64,000 nt of DNA, taken from positions 16,488,822-16,552,821 of the forward strand of contig NC_135570.1 of the NCBI RefSeq assembly GCF_964340395.1, in the 5' to 3' direction. A program made the translations under genes and the position numbers. This stretch comes from Glandiceps talaboti (lineage: Eukaryota > Hemichordata > Enteropneusta > Spengelidae). Positions 1 to 16,200 of the stretch are shown here, piece by piece. Numbering within the stretch: the stretch's first letter is position 1; each line of letters begins with the position of its first letter. The notes under the pieces were generated by a model. That model had not been told where the DNA came from and did no database searches. It was given only the letters and a program-made list of their open reading frames with translations.

Positions 1-398
1 AGCCAGGTATAGACAGACAGACAAACAGGTAGCCAGGTATAGATAGACAGACAGGTAGCCAGGTATAGATAGACAGACAAACAGGTAGCCAGGTATAGAT
101 AGACAAACAGGTAGCCAGGTATAGATAGACAGACAAACAGGTAGCCAGGTATAGATAGACAGACAAACAGGTAGCCAGGTATAGATAGACAGACAGGTAG
201 CCAGGTATAGATAGACAGACAAACAGGTAGCCAGGTATAGATAGACAAACAGGTAGCCAGGTATAGATAGACAGACAGGTAGCCAGGTATAGATAGACAG
301 ACAGGTAGCCAGGTATAGATAGACAAACAGGTAGCCAGGTGTAGATAGACAAACAGGTAGCCAGGTATAGATAGACAGACAGGTAGCCAGACAGACAT
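1..398. repeat. Minisatellite, units about 22-30 bp, upstream intron of MVK
   Basis: Tandem units built on GGTAGCCAGGTATAGATAGA followed by a variable number of AGAC or AAAC tetramers, so unit length changes in 4-bp steps. The array is cut by the window edge and fades into unique sequence near 400. It lies in the intron before the first visible MVK exon. Confidence 0.95.
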
Positions 399-455
399 AT
401 CAAATAGATATAGACATTAATAAATACATGGATAGAGAAAGAATGGTTTTCTTTC

Positions 456-456
<1 letters not shown>

Positions 457-510
<54 letters not shown>

Positions 511-511
511 A
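457..511. repeat. (GATT)n microsatellite
   Basis: About 13 uninterrupted GATT tetramers in the intron just upstream of the first visible MVK exon. It could be an old retroelement tail, but no element body is recognisable next to it. Confidence 0.9.
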
Positions 512-603
512 AAAGCTATTGACTACCAATGGTTCACTTTTTAAAATACATCATATGAGTTGTGTCAATTGACTAACATTGTATGTTTGTATCTATTCAT
601 TAG

Positions 604-748
604 GTAATTTACTCCATCCAAGTCCCCCAACACCAGAAGAGTTAACTAGTCTGAAAGACTTTGGTGGAATATCTGAAGACTGTACTGTCAAAGACTTAGC
701 AGTTATATCATTCCTTTATCTCTACACTGGTATTGTGCTTCATACTAG
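604..748 (+). CDS. MVK: MVK exon (first visible)
   Basis: The acceptor is ...TATTCATTAG at 603 and the donor is CATACTAG|GTAGT after 748. The exon begins with the last two bases of a codon and ends with AG of an Arg codon (phase 2). It encodes [18 protein letters not shown] and then a hydrophobic helix [11 protein letters not shown], matching the vertebrate MVK segment before the ATP loop (human ...LAVLAFLYLY...). Reading through the donor gives AGG TAG, an immediate stop. The intron after it opens with 33-bp repeats that copy this exon/donor junction. Confidence 0.93.
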
Positions 749-3700
749 GTAGTCCTGTATAATGTTTTAAATATATACTAGGTAGTCTGGTCTAATGATT
801 TCAATATATACTAGGTAGTCTGGTCTAATGATTTCAATATATACTAGGTAGTCTGGTCTAATGATTTCAATATATACTAGGTAGTCTGGTCTAATGATTT
901 CAATATATACTAGTGGGTCAAACTGACAGATTTGACAGAAATAATTTTTTTTCTTGTTGCGTAGGGTACGTGACTAACGATGTCCAAGTGTAATCCAAAT
1001 CTATCCAGAGATGATGTGATTAATTTTTTGACATAATTTCAAACCTTTAATAAGTGTTAAACACTGTTTATGAAATCAACCTTTAGAATTACACGTGGAT
1101 TTGGAACTTAGTGTTTCAGGTGTTGATATCAAAATTCAAACATTCCTTTTCTGAAACTCAATCAAAATTAAACCACAAACAATATTTCACGTTTCAACAT
1201 TTATTAGAAAGTTAGGGGGCACCATTTACTCATACTATCTGAAGTTTCTTTGAAGTTTGCAGTTTGGCCCAGTATTTATTTAATAATATCAAAGCGAAGG
1301 TCATAGGAAAGCGAAAACAACAACTGACAGATACCATCCAAATATGAACAGATCCTGTTGGACGTCCTAAATGTACAAAAAATTGTTAATTTGTAATCCA
1401 TGGTTGAAGTGGGACCTTATTTCAGGTGCTTATTGACTGACTAACACCATTCATATCTATCCATCCATCCATAGAGTGAGAGTGTAGGTCTTTCAAAAAT
1501 CTTCCAGCCTAGAATATTCTGAGCAAAATTGAGTAAAATCTGCCCGTGACCTTGTGCAGGTCTTTCAAAAATAGAATAGAATACATTTTCTCATATATAA
1601 TGAGCACAAAAAAAACCCACCCCTTTCCGGCACATATTGGTTGAATCAACCAAATATTATGTTTGTGTAGCTGTTAACGAACACAATGTTACTGTGTCGC
1701 TGGACTTCCGTGTGCTGTCTTGTTAGTACGTCAAGCTTGTAACACACGGTAATAGACTAAACACAGTGTAGTGAAAGGAACACATGGTAATAGATTTGAC
1801 ACAGTGTAGTGAAAGGAACACATGGTAATAGACTTGACACAGTGTAGTGAAAGGAACACATGGTAATAGACTTAACACAGTGTAGTGAAAGGAACACATG
1901 GTAATAGACTTGACACAGTGTAGTGAAAGGAACACATGGTAATAGACTTGACACAGTGTAGTGAAAGGAACACATGGTAATAGACTTGACACAGTGTAGT
2001 GAAAGGAACACATGGTAATAGACTTGACACAGTGTAGTGAAAGGAACACATGGTAATAGACTTGACACAGTGTAGTGAAAGGAACACATGGTAATAGACT
2101 TGACACAGTGTAGTGAAAGGAACACATGGTAATAGACTTGACACAGTGTAGTGAAAGGAACACATGGTAATAGACTTAACACAGTGTAGTGAAAGGAACA
2201 CATGTTAATAGACTTAACACAGTGTAGTGAAAGGAACACATGGTAATAGACTTGACACAGTGGGGTAGTGAAAGGAACACATGTTAATAGACTTAACACA
2301 GTGTAGTGAAAGGAACACATGGTAATAGACTTGACACAGTGTAGTGAAAGGAACACATATTGATAGACTTGACACAGTGTAGTGAAAGGAACACATGGTA
2401 ATAGACTTAACACAGTGTAGTGAAAGGAACACATGGTAATAGACTTAACACAGTGTAGTGAAAGGAACACATGGTAATAGACTTGACACAGTGTAGTGAA
2501 AGGAACACATGGTAATAGACTTGACACAGTGTAGTGAAAGGAACACATGGTAATAGACTTGACACAGTGTAGTGAAAGGAACACATGGTAATAGACTTGA
2601 CACAGTGTAGTGAAAGGAACACATGGTAATAGACTTGACACAGTGTAGTGAAAGGAACACATGGTAATAGACTTAACACAGTGTAGTGAAAGGAACACAT
2701 GGTAATAGACTTGACACAGTGTAGTGAAAGGAACACATGGTAATAGACTTGACACAGTGTAGTGAAAGGAACACATGGTAATAGACTTGACACAGTGTAG
2801 TGAAAGGAACACATGGTAATAGACTTGACACAGTGTAGTGAAAGGAACACATGGTAATAGACTTGACACAGTGTAGTGAAAGGAACACATGGTAATAGAC
2901 TTAACACAGTGTAGTGAAAGGAACACATGGTAATAGACTTGACACAGTGTAGTGAAAGGAACACATGGTAATAGACTTGACACAGTGTAGTGAAAGGAAC
3001 ACATGGTAATAGACTTAACACAGTGTAGTGAAAGGAACACATGGTAATAGACTTGACACAGTGTAGTGAAAGGAACACATGGTAATAGACTTGACACAGT
3101 GTAGTGAAAGGAACACATGGTAATAGACTTGACACAGTGTAGTGAAAGGAACACATGGTAATAGACTTGACACAGTGTAGTGAAAGGAACACATGGTAAT
3201 AGACTTGACACAGTGTAGTGAAAGATCAAATTTGATAAGATAGCTTAATGTCATACATTCTTTCCCCATACACGCGTCTCAGTGTGACAGGTACAGCTTA
3301 TTTTTCGCTAACATTTGAGGAGTGACTTTGATTTACCGATTCCAGATATCTATGTCAGTCAAACTAGTTACGCCTACCTTGAGTGCAAAGTCTATTATAA
3401 TATGTTCAGCCATTGGTTGAAACTAAGTCATTCGCCATCTAATTAGTATTCCGTTGTATCCTGTTTGTAATGTCAGGCTTCATAAAGCTGAGCAGCAAGA
3501 TATTAATAAAGACATTCTCAGGTTGTCTTCCCTGTGATCTTCCTTTGATTTTGAGCACAGTGCCAAACTGTTCAAAAATTGATATCAACATCAAGTTCAA
3601 AACTACATGTATTTCTAAATGCTTAATGATGTATTCATGGTTTGAAATTACATCAAAAAATGACTCATATCATCTCTGCATAGATTAGGGTTTCACTTGG

Positions 3701-4142
3701 ATGTTGTGAGTCACGCACCTTAATAGTCCTATTAATATATTCAATATATTCTAGGGGGCCTAACTAACTTGTAATTTGACAAAAACAATTCATGTCTTTC
3801 CAAACTTATGAAAATATTAATCTTTTTAAATATGTTTTGATGTTATAACAAATACTTTTAACTATTTGATATTTTCAGGAAGTCTGACTTGCCATCATTG
3901 ACATTGCGGGTTGTATCTAAACTACCAACAGGAGCTGGGCTTGGATCATCAGCAGCTTTCTCTGTTTGTTTGGCTGCTTCTTTACTCACATATACTGGCG
4001 TTGGTAAGGTATTAGTAATACATAATTATACACACATCAAATGGAAAGCTAACTACATGAACACTTGGTCATTTTTAGCACAACTCAGCTGAGAAGTTTA
4101 GTAGTGCTATAGGCATAGGAGAAGTGTCTGTCTGTCAGTCTC

Positions 4143-4239
<97 letters not shown>

Positions 4240-7200
4240 AAACAACTTAAACTCAAAAACTAACAGGCAGAATGTTTTGATATTTGATGGGGATGTTCCC
4301 TTTGGTGTCTAGTTGGGAAATTGTTCAAATCAAAATGATTGCACCAGAGATCTTCCGGGTCAAAAAATGTGATTTTGGTAAAAATAATTACTCAAAACCC
4401 ACTGGGCTGATTCGCCTGAAATTTGGTGAAGATATTGATAGGGGTATATACACAAAGTATTGTTCATGACATGATGATCCCATCAGAGATATGCAAGTGA
4501 GGGATAAAAATGTGACTTTTTGGTCAAAAATCTTTTATTCCAAAAGTGCTGAAATTTCATAGGGATGTTTCTAGGAATGTACAGATCAAGTGATATTACT
4601 TGCATGATGACCCCATGAGTGATATGCAAATTGTGAGTGTGTCATACCTACATCCGTTGCCCTAGCAACCATGGCCACACATTTAGCAACAGTCAGATAA
4701 TAGGCTTTATTGCAAATATAACAGGGATGGGTAGCAAATTGAATAAACATTAAAAAGAAATATGCAAATGTCCTTAGCAACAAGACCATGCCCATAGCAA
4801 CAATTAAATGATGGCATTTATTTCAGGTATAACACCAGGGAAGTGTAGGCTTGAGAATACATGTAAATCTTCAAAAATGTATGCAAAGATGCCTTACAAC
4901 AAGACCGCATATTAATCATAGTAGAATATTAAAGTTTACTCTAAACAGTTATGCTACAACACCATTGATGCTTTTATTTGAGAATAATGATGAGACACTG
5001 TAACTTAATTTGGTTTGATGTGACTTGACTCCAGTGTAACAAACTTATGAACTGGTGAAAGTATCAACATGAAGTGATTTCACGTAAACTTTTTTATTGT
5101 TTCCAAATTTGACAGTGCAAACTGACAATGATGGATCAGGAGGGTACTATGAGAGTTGGAATCAAGAACAATTAAAATTGATAAATAAATGGGCATTTGA
5201 AGCAGAACGAATTATCCATGGGACTCCATCAGGCATTGATAATTCTATCAGTACATATGGTATGTATATGGCATGATAATTCTATTAGTACATATGGTAT
5301 GTATATGGCATTGATAATTCTATTAGTACATATGGTATGTATATGGCATGATAATTCTATTAGTACATATGGTATGTATATGGCATTGATAATTCTATTA
5401 GTACATATGGTATGTATATGGCATTGATAATTCTATCAGTACATATGGTATGTATATGGCATGATAATTCTATCAGTACATATGGTATGTATATGGCATT
5501 GATAATTATATTAGTACATATGGTATGTATATGGCATGATAATTCTATTAGTACATATGGTATGTATATGGCATTGATAATTCTATCAGTACATATGGTA
5601 TGTATATGGCATGATAATTCTATCAGTACATATGGTATGTATATGGCATTGATAATTCTATTAGTACATATGGTATGTATATGGCATTGATAATTCTATC
5701 ACTACATATGGTATGTATATGGCATTGATAATTCTATCAGTACATATCGTATGTATGTGGCATTGATAATTCTATATTCAGTACATATGGTATGTATATG
5801 GCATTGATAATTCTATTAGTACATATGGTATGTATATGGCATTGATAATTCTCCCAGTACATATGGTATGTATATGGCATTGATAATTCTATCAGTACAT
5901 ATGGTATGTATATGGCATTGATAATTCTATCACTACATATGGTATGTATGTGGCATTGATAATTCCATCAGTACATATGGTATGTATGTGGCATTGATAA
6001 TTCCATCAGTACATATGGTATGTATGTGGCATTGATAATTCTATTTGTACATATGGTATGTATATGGCATTGATAATTCTATTTGTACATATGGTATGTA
6101 TATGGCATTGATAATTCCATCAATACATATGGTGTGTATATGGCATTGATAATTCTATCAGTACATATGGTATGTATATGGCATTGATAATTCTATCAGT
6201 ACATATGGTATGTATGTGGCATTGATAATTCCATCAGTACATATGGTATGTATGTGGCATTGATAATTCTATTTGTACATATGGTATGTATATGGCATTG
6301 ATAATTCTATTTGTACATATGGTATGTATATGGCATTGATAATTCCATCAATACATATGGTGTGTATATGGCATTGATAATTCTATTAGTACATATGGTA
6401 TGTATATGGCATTGATAATTCTATCAGTACATATGGTATGTATGTGGCATTGATAATTCCATCAGTACATATGGTATGTATGTGGCATTGATAATTCTAT
6501 TTGTACATATGGTATGTATATGGCATTGATAATTCTATTTGTACATATGGTATGTATATGGCATTGATAATTCCATCAATACATATGGTGTGTATATGGC
6601 ATTGATAATTCTATCAGTACATATGGTATGTATATGGCATTGATAATTCTATCAGTACATATGGTATGTATGTGGCATTGATAATTCCATCAGTACATAT
6701 GGTATGTATATGGCATTGATAATTCTATTTGTACATATGGTATGTATATGGCATTGATAATTCCATCAATACATATGGTGTGTATATGGCATTGATAATT
6801 CTATCACTACATATGGTATGTATGTGGCATTGATAATTCTATCAGTACATATGGTATGTATGTGGCATTGATAATTCCATCAGTACATATGGTATGTATG
6901 TGGCATTGATAATTCTATTTGTACATATGGTATGTATATGGCATTGATAATTCTATTTGTACATATGGTATGTATATGGCATTGATAATTCCATCAATAC
7001 ATATGGTGTGTATATGGCATTGATAATTCTATCAGTACATATGGTATGTATATGGCATTGATAATTCTATTAGTAGATATGGTATGTATATGGTATTGAT
7101 AATTCCATCAGTACATATGGTATGTATGTGGCATTGATAATTCTATTTGTACATATGGTATGTATATGGCATTGATAATTCTATCAGTACATATGGTATG

Positions 7201-10200
7201 TATATGGCATTGATAATTCTATCAGTACATATGGTATGTATATGGCATTGATAATTATATCAGTACATATGGTATGTATATGGCATTGATAATTCCATCA
7301 GTACATATGGTATGTATGTGGCATTGATAATTCTATTTGTACATATGGTATGTATATGGCATTGATAATTCCATCAGTACATATGGTATGTATGTGGCAT
7401 TGATAATTCTATTTGTACATATGGTATGTATATGGCATTGATAATTCTATTTGTACATATGGTATGTATATGGCATTGATAATTCCATCAGTACATATGG
7501 TATGTATGTGGCATTGATAATTCCATCAGTACATATGGTATGTATGTGGCATTGATAATTCTATTTGTACATATGGTATGTATATGGCATTGATAATTCT
7601 ATTTGTACATATGGTATGTATATGGCATTGATAATTCCATCAATACATATGGTATGTATATGGCATTGATAATTCTATTTGTACATATGGTATGTATATG
7701 GCATTGATAATTCTATCAGTACATATGGTATGTATATGGCATTGATAATTCTATCAGTACATATGGTATGTATGTGGCATTGATAATTATATCAGTACAT
7801 ATGGTATGTATATGGCATTGATAATTCCATCAGTACATATGGTATGTATGTGGCATTGATAATTCTATTTGTACATATGGTATGTATATGGCATTGATAA
7901 TTCCATCAGTACATATGGTATGTATGTGGCATTGATAATTCTATCAGTACATATGGTATGTATATGGCATTGATAATTCTATCAGTACATATGGTATGTA
8001 TATGGCATTGATAATTCTATCAGTACATATGGTATGTATATGGCATTGATAATTCCATCAGTACATATGGTATGTATGTGGCATTGATAATTCTATTTGT
8101 ACATATGGTATGTATATGGCATTGATAATTCCATCAGTACATATGGTATGTATGTGGCATTGATAATTCTATTTGTACATATGGTATGTATATGGCATTG
8201 ATAATTCTATTTGTACATATGGTATGTATATGGCATTGATAATTCTATCAGTACATATGGTATGTATATGGCATTGATAATTCCATCAGTACATATGGTA
8301 TGTATGTGGCATTGATAATTCCATCAGTACATATGGTATGTATATGGCATTGGTAATTCTATTTGTACATATGGTATGTATATGGCATTGATAATTCTAT
8401 CAGTACATATGGTATGTATATGGCATTGATAATTCTATCAGTACATATGGTATGTATGTGGCATTGATAATTCTATTTGTACATATGGTATGTATATGGC
8501 ATTGATAATTCTATTAGTACATATGGTATGTATATGGCATTGATAATTATATCAGTACATATGGTATGTATGTGGCATTGGTAATTCTATTAGTACATAT
8601 GGTATGTATATGGCATTGATAATTCTATTAGTACATATGGTATGTATATGGCATTGATAATTATATCAGTACATATGGTATGTATATGGCATTGATAATT
8701 CCATCAGTACATATGGTATGTATGTGGCATTGATAATTCTATTTGTACATATGGTATGTATATGGCATTGATAATTCCATCAGTACATATGGTATGTATG
8801 TGGCATTGATAATTCTATTTGTACATATGGTATATATATGGCATTGATAATTCTATTTGTACATATGGTATGTATATGGCATTGATAATTCTATTTGTAC
8901 ATATGGTATGTATATGGCATTGATAATTCTATCAGTACATATGGTATGTATATGGCATTGATAATTCTATCAGTACATATGGTATGTATATGGCATTGAT
9001 AATTCTATCAGTACATATGGTATGTATATGGCATTGATAATTCTATCAGTACATATGGTATGTATATGGCATTGATAATTCTATTAGTACATATGGTATG
9101 TATATGGCATTGATAATTCTATCAGTACATATGGTATGTATATGGCATTGATAATTCTATCAGTACATATGGTATGTATATGGCATTGATAATTCCATCA
9201 GTACATATGGTATGTATGTGGCATTGATAATTCTATCAGTACATATGGTATGTATATGGCATTGATAATTCCATCAGTACATATGGTATGTATGTGGCAT
9301 TGATAATTCTATTTGTACATATGGTATGTATATGGCATTGATAATTCTATCAGTACATATGGTATGTATGTGGCATTGATAATTCCATCAGTACATATGG
9401 TATGTATATGGCATTGATAATTCTATCAGTACATATGGTATGTATATGGCATTGATAATTCTATCAGTACATATGGTATGTATATGGCATTGATAATTCT
9501 ATCAGTACATATGGTATGTATATGGCATTGATAATTCTATTAGTACATATGGTATGTATATGGCATTGATAATTCTATTAGTACATATGGTATGTATATG
9601 GCATTGATAATTCTATCAGTACATATGGTATGTATATGGCATTGATAATTCTATCAGTACATATGGTATGTATATGGCATTGATAATTCCATCAGTACAT
9701 ATGGTATGTATGTGGCATTGATAATTCTATCAGTACATATGGTATGTATATGGCATTGATAATTCCATCAGTACATATGGTATGTATGTGGCATTGATAA
9801 TTCTATTTGTACATATGGTATGTATATGGCATTGATAATTCTATCAGTACATATGGTATGTATGTGGCATTGATAATTCCATCAGTACATATGGTATGTA
9901 TATGGCATTGATAATTCCATCAGTACATATGGTATGTATATGGCATTGATAATTCCATCAGTACATATGGTATGTATATGGCATTGATAATTCTATCAGT
10001 ACATATGGTATGTATATGGCATTGATAATTCTATTAGTAGATATGGTATGTATATGGCATTGATAATTCCATCAGTACATATGGTATGTATATGGCATTG
10101 ATAATTTTATCAGTACATATGGTATGTATATGGCATTGATAATTTTATTAGTACATATGGTATGTATATGGCATTGATAATTCTATCAGTACATATGGTA

Positions 10201-13200
10201 TGTATATGGCATTGATAATTCCATCAGTACATATGGTATGTATATGGCATTGATAATTCTATCAGTACATATGGTATGTATATGGCATTGATAATTCTAT
10301 CAGTACATATGGTATGTATATGGCATTGATAATTCCACCAGTACATATGGTATGTATATGTCTGTCTGTAAATTAGATCTAGACTGATTGTCATTGACTG
10401 TCTATAAATTAGATCTAGACTGATTGTCATTGACTGTCTATAAATTAGATCTAGACTGATTGTCATTGACTGTCTATAAATTAGATCTAGACTGATTGTC
10501 ATTGACTGTCTATAAATTAGATCTAGACTGATTGTCATTGACTGTCTATAAATTAGATCTAGACTGATTATATGGCATTGATAATTCTATCAGTACATAT
10601 GTATATGGCATTGATAATTCTATTAGTAGATATGGCATGTATGTGGCATTGATAATTCTATCAGTACATATGGTATGTATATGGCATTGATAATTCTATT
10701 AGTACATATGGTATGTATATGGCATTGATAATTCTATTAGTACATATGGTATGTATATGGCATTGATAATTCTATCAGTAAATATGTATATGGCATTGAT
10801 AATTCTATTAGTATGGTATGTATGTGGCATTGATAATTCTATTAGTAGATATGGTATGTATGTGGCATTGATAATTCTATCAGTACATATGGTATGTATA
10901 TGGCATTGATAATTATATTAGTACATATGGTATGTATGTGGCATTGATAATTCTATCAGTACATATGGTATGTATATGGCATTGATAATTATATTAGTAC
11001 ATATGGTATGTATATGGCATTGATAATTCCATCAGTACATATGGTATGTATATGGCATTGATAATTCTATCAGTACATATGGTATGTATATGGCATTGAT
11101 AATTCTATTAGTACATATGGTATGTATATGGCATTGATAATTCTATCAGTACATATGGTATGTATATGGCATTGATAATTCCATCAGTACATATGGTATG
11201 TATATGGCATTGATAATTCCATCAGTACATATGGTATGTATATGGCATTGATAATTCCATCAGTACATATGGTATGTATATGGCATTGATAATTTTATTA
11301 GTACATATGGTATGTATATGGCATTGATAATTCCATCAGTACATATGGTATGTATATGGCATTGATAATTCTATCAGTACATATGGTATGTATATGGCAT
11401 TGATAATTATATTAGTACATATGGTATGTATGTGGCATTGATAATTCTATCAATACATATGGTATGTATATGGCATTGATAATTCTATCAGTACATATGG
11501 TATGTATATGGCATTGATAATTCTATCAGTACATATGGTATGTATATGGCATTGATAATTCTATCAGTACATATGGTATGTATATGGCATTGATAATTCC
11601 ATCAATACATATGGTATGTATATGGCATTGATAATTCTATCAGTACATATGGTATGTATATGGCATTGATAATTCTATCAGTACATATGGTATGTATATG
11701 GCATTGATAATTCTATCAGTACATATGGTATGTATATGGCATTGATAATTCTATCAGTACATATGGTATGTATATGGCATTGATAATTCCATCAGTACAT
11801 ATGGTATGTATGTGGCATTGATAATTCCATCAGTACATATGGTATGTATATGGCATTGATAATTCTATCAGTACATATGGTATGTATATGGTATTGATAA
11901 TTCTATCAGTACATATGGTATGTATATGTCATTGATAATTCCATCAGTACATATGGTATGTATATGTCTGTCTGTAAATTAGATCTAGACTGATTGTCAT
12001 TGACTGTCTATAAATTAGATCTAGACTGATTGTCATTGACTGTCTATAAATTAGATCTAGACTGATTGTCATTGACTGTCTATAAATTAGATCTAGACTG
12101 ATTGTCATTGACTGTGTTTCATTAGTCATTTCTGATCACAATCAAATCTTGGACTGAAATTAATACCTAATGGGCCATGGATAAATTTATTGTTATAAGT
12201 TTGAGATGTATAAATGAAACAGCCAGGCTAGCAATATATCAATCCTAATTGTAAACTCTACTTCATGTACTTCACTTTTATGTCTTTTCTTTTCACAAGG
12301 AGGGGCAATACATTTTCAAAAAGTTACGGATCAAGATGGAAAAATTACACCCCATATAGTGCCATTGGAAAGGTAAGTCACATGTTAGTATATTCTAATA
12401 TGAAAAACAGAGAGACCACACACCATATAGTGTAATTGGAAAGGTAACAGACAGACTACTACACACCATATAGTGTCATTGGAAAGGTAACAGACAGACT
12501 ACACACCATATAGTGTCATTGGAAAGGTAACAGATGGACTACTACACACCAAATAGTGTCAATGGAAAGGTAACAGACAGACTACACACCATATAGTGTC
12601 ATTGGAAAGGTAACAGAGAGACTACTACACACCAAATAGTGTCAATGGAAAGGTAACAGACAGACTACACACCATATAGTGTCATTGGAAAGGTAACAGA
12701 CAGACTACTACACACCAAATAGTGTCAATGGAAAGGTAACAGACAGACTACACACCATATAGTGTCATTGGAAAGGTAACAGACAGACTACTACACACCA
12801 AATAGTGTCAATGGAAAGGTAACAGACAGACTACTACACACCATATAGTGTCATTGGAAAGGTAACAGACAGACTACTGCATACCAAATAGTGTCACTGG
12901 AAAGGTAACAGACAGACCACACACCATATAGTGTCATTGGAAAGGTAACAGACAGACCACACACCATATAGTGTAATTGGAAAGGTAACAGACAGACTAC
13001 TACACACCATATAGTATAATTGGAAAGGTAACAGACAGACCACACACCAAATAGTGTCATTGGAAAGGTAACAGACAGACCACACACCATATAGTGTCAT
13101 TGGAAAGGTAACAGACAGACCACACACCATATAGTGTCATTGGAAAGGTAACAGACAGACCACACACCATATAGTGTCATTGGATAGGTAACAGACAGAC

Positions 13201-16200
13201 TACACACCAAATAGTGTCATTGGAAAGGTAACAGATGGACCACACACCATATAGTGTCATTGGAAAGGTAACAGACAGACTGCACACCATATAGTGTCAT
13301 TGGAAAGGTAACAGACAGACCACACACCATATAGTGTAATTGGAAAGGTAACAGACAGACTACTACACACCATATAGTGTCATTGGAAAGGTAACAGACA
13401 GACTACTACACACCATATAGTGTCATTGGAAAGGTAAATTAACAGACAGACCACACACCAAATAGTGTCATTGGAAAGGTAACAGACAGACTACTATACA
13501 CTATATAGTGTCATTGGAAAGGTAACAGACAGACTACACACCAAATAGTGTCATTGGGAAGGTAACAGACACACCACACACCAAATAGTGTCATTGGAAA
13601 GGTAACAGACAGACCACACACCAAATAGTGTCATTGGAAAGGTAACAGACAGACTACTATACACTATATAGTGTCATTTGAAAGGTAACAGACAGACTAC
13701 ACACCCGATAGTGTCATTGTAAAGGTAACAGACAGACTACACACCCAATAGTGTCATCCGAAAGGTAACAGACAGACTACACACCAAATAGTGTCATTGG
13801 AAAGGTAACAGACAGACCACTACACACCATATAGTGTCATTGGAAAGGTAGCAGACAGACTTCTATACACCCCATATAGTGCCATTTGAAAGGTAACAGA
13901 CAGACATACTACACACCAAATAGTGTCAATGGAAAGGTAACAGACAGACTACTACACACCAAATAGTGTCATTGGAAAGGTAACAGACATACTACACACC
14001 AAATAGTGTCATTGGAAAGGTAACAGACAGACTACTACACACCATATAGTGTCATTGGAAAGGTAACAGACAGACTACTGCATACCAAATAGTGTCATTG
14101 GAAAGGTAACAGACAGACTACTATACACCATATAGTGTCATTGGAAAGGTAACAGACAGACTACTCCACACCAAATAGTGTCAATGGAAAGGTAACAGAC
14201 AGACTACTCCACACCCAATAGTGTCATTGGAAAGGTAACAGACAGACTACGCCAGACTACTCCACACCAAATAGTGTCATTGGAAAGGTAACAGACAGAC
14301 TACTACATGCCATATAGTGTCATTGGAAATGTAACAGACAGACTATTACACACCAAATAGTGTCAATGGAAAGGTAACAGACAGACTACTCCACACCCAA
14401 TAGTGTCAATGGAAAGGTAACAGACAGACTACTCCACACCCAATAGTGCCAATGGAAAGGTAACAGACAGACTACTACACACCAAATAGTGTCAATGGAA
14501 AGGTAACAGACAGACTACTGCATACCAAATAGTGTCATTGGAAAGGTAACAGACAGACTACTATACACCATATAGTGTCATTGGAAAGGTAACAGACAGA
14601 CTACTCCACACCAAATAGTGTCAATGGAAAGGTAACAGACAGACTACTCCACACCCAATAGTGTCATTGGAAAGGTAACAGACAGACTACTACACACCAA
14701 ATAGTGTCAATGGAAAGGTAACAGACAGACTACTGCACACCAAATAGTGTCAATGGAAAGGTAACAGACTACTCCACACCCAATAGTGTCAATGGAAAGG
14801 TAACAGACAGACTACTCCACACCCAATAGTGTCAATGGAAAGGTAACAGACAGACTACTACACACTAAATAGTGTCAATGGAAAGGTAACAGACAGACTA
14901 CTACACACCATATAGTGTCATTGGAAAGGTAACAGACAGACTACTCCACACCAAATAGTGTCAATGGAAAGGTAACAGACAGACTACTCCACACCCAATA
15001 GTGTCAATGGAAAGGTAACAGACAGACCACACACCCAATAGTGTCATTGGAAAGGTAACAGACAGACTACTACACACCATATAGTTTCATTGGAAAGTTA
15101 ACAGACAGACTACTCCACACCAAATAGTGTCAATGGAAAGGTAACAGACAGACTACTCCACACCCAATAGTGTCATTGGAAAGGTAACAGACAGACTACT
15201 ACACACCATATAGTGTCATTGGAAAGGTAACAGACAGACTACTCCACACCAAATAGTGTCAATGGAAAGGTAACAGACAGACTACTCCACACCCAATAGT
15301 GTCATTGGAAAGGTAACAGACAGACTACTACACACCATATAGTTTCATTGGAAAGTTAACAGACAGACTACTCCACACCAAATAGTGTCAATGGAAAGGT
15401 AACAGACTACTCCACACCCAATAGTGTCAATGGAAAGGTAACAGACAGACTACTACACACTAAATAGTGTCAATGGAAAGGTAACAGACAGACTACTACA
15501 CACCATATAGTGTCATTGGAAAGGTAACAGACAGACTACTCCACACCATATAGTGTCATTGGAAAGGTAACAGACAGACTACTCCACACCAAATAGTGTC
15601 AATGGAAAGGTAACAGACAGACTACTCCACACCCAATAGTGTCATTGGAAAGGTAACAGACAGACTACTACACACCATATAGTTTCATTGGAAAGTTAAC
15701 AGACAGACTACTCCACACCAAATAGTGTCAATGGAAAGGTAACAGACAGACTACTCCACACCCAATAGTGTCATTGGAAAGGTAACAGACAGACTACTAC
15801 ACACCATATAGTGTCATTGGAAAGGTAACAGACAGACTACTCCACACCAAATAGTGTCAATGGAAAGGTAACAGACAGACTACTCCACACCCAATAGTGT
15901 CAATGGAAAGGTAACAGACAGACTACTCCACACCAAATAGTGTCAATGGAAAGGTAACAGACATACTACACACCAAATAGTGTCATTGGAAAGGTAACAG
16001 ACAGACTACTACACACTATATAGTGTCATTGGAAAGGTAACAGACAGACTACTCCACACCAAATAGTGTCAATGGAAAGGTAACAGATAGACTACTCCAC
16101 ACCCAATAGTGTCATTGGAAAGGTAACAGACAGACTACTACACACCAAATAGTGTCAATGGAAAGGTAACAGACAGACTACTGCACACCAAATAGTGTCA

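Noticed and set aside
1757-3229. 490-codon minus-strand ORF with [13 protein letters not shown] repeats
   Set aside because: It is only the 38-bp minisatellite read in frame. All three frames of the strand give the same motif shifted, there is no codon-level constraint, and it lies in an MVK intron.
4124-4312. 62-codon ORF of Cys-Val repeats
   Set aside because: Translation of (TG)n.
12851-13130. Small minus-strand ORFs ([12 protein letters not shown] repeats)
   Set aside because: Read-through of the 40/43-bp MVK intron array, not a gene.
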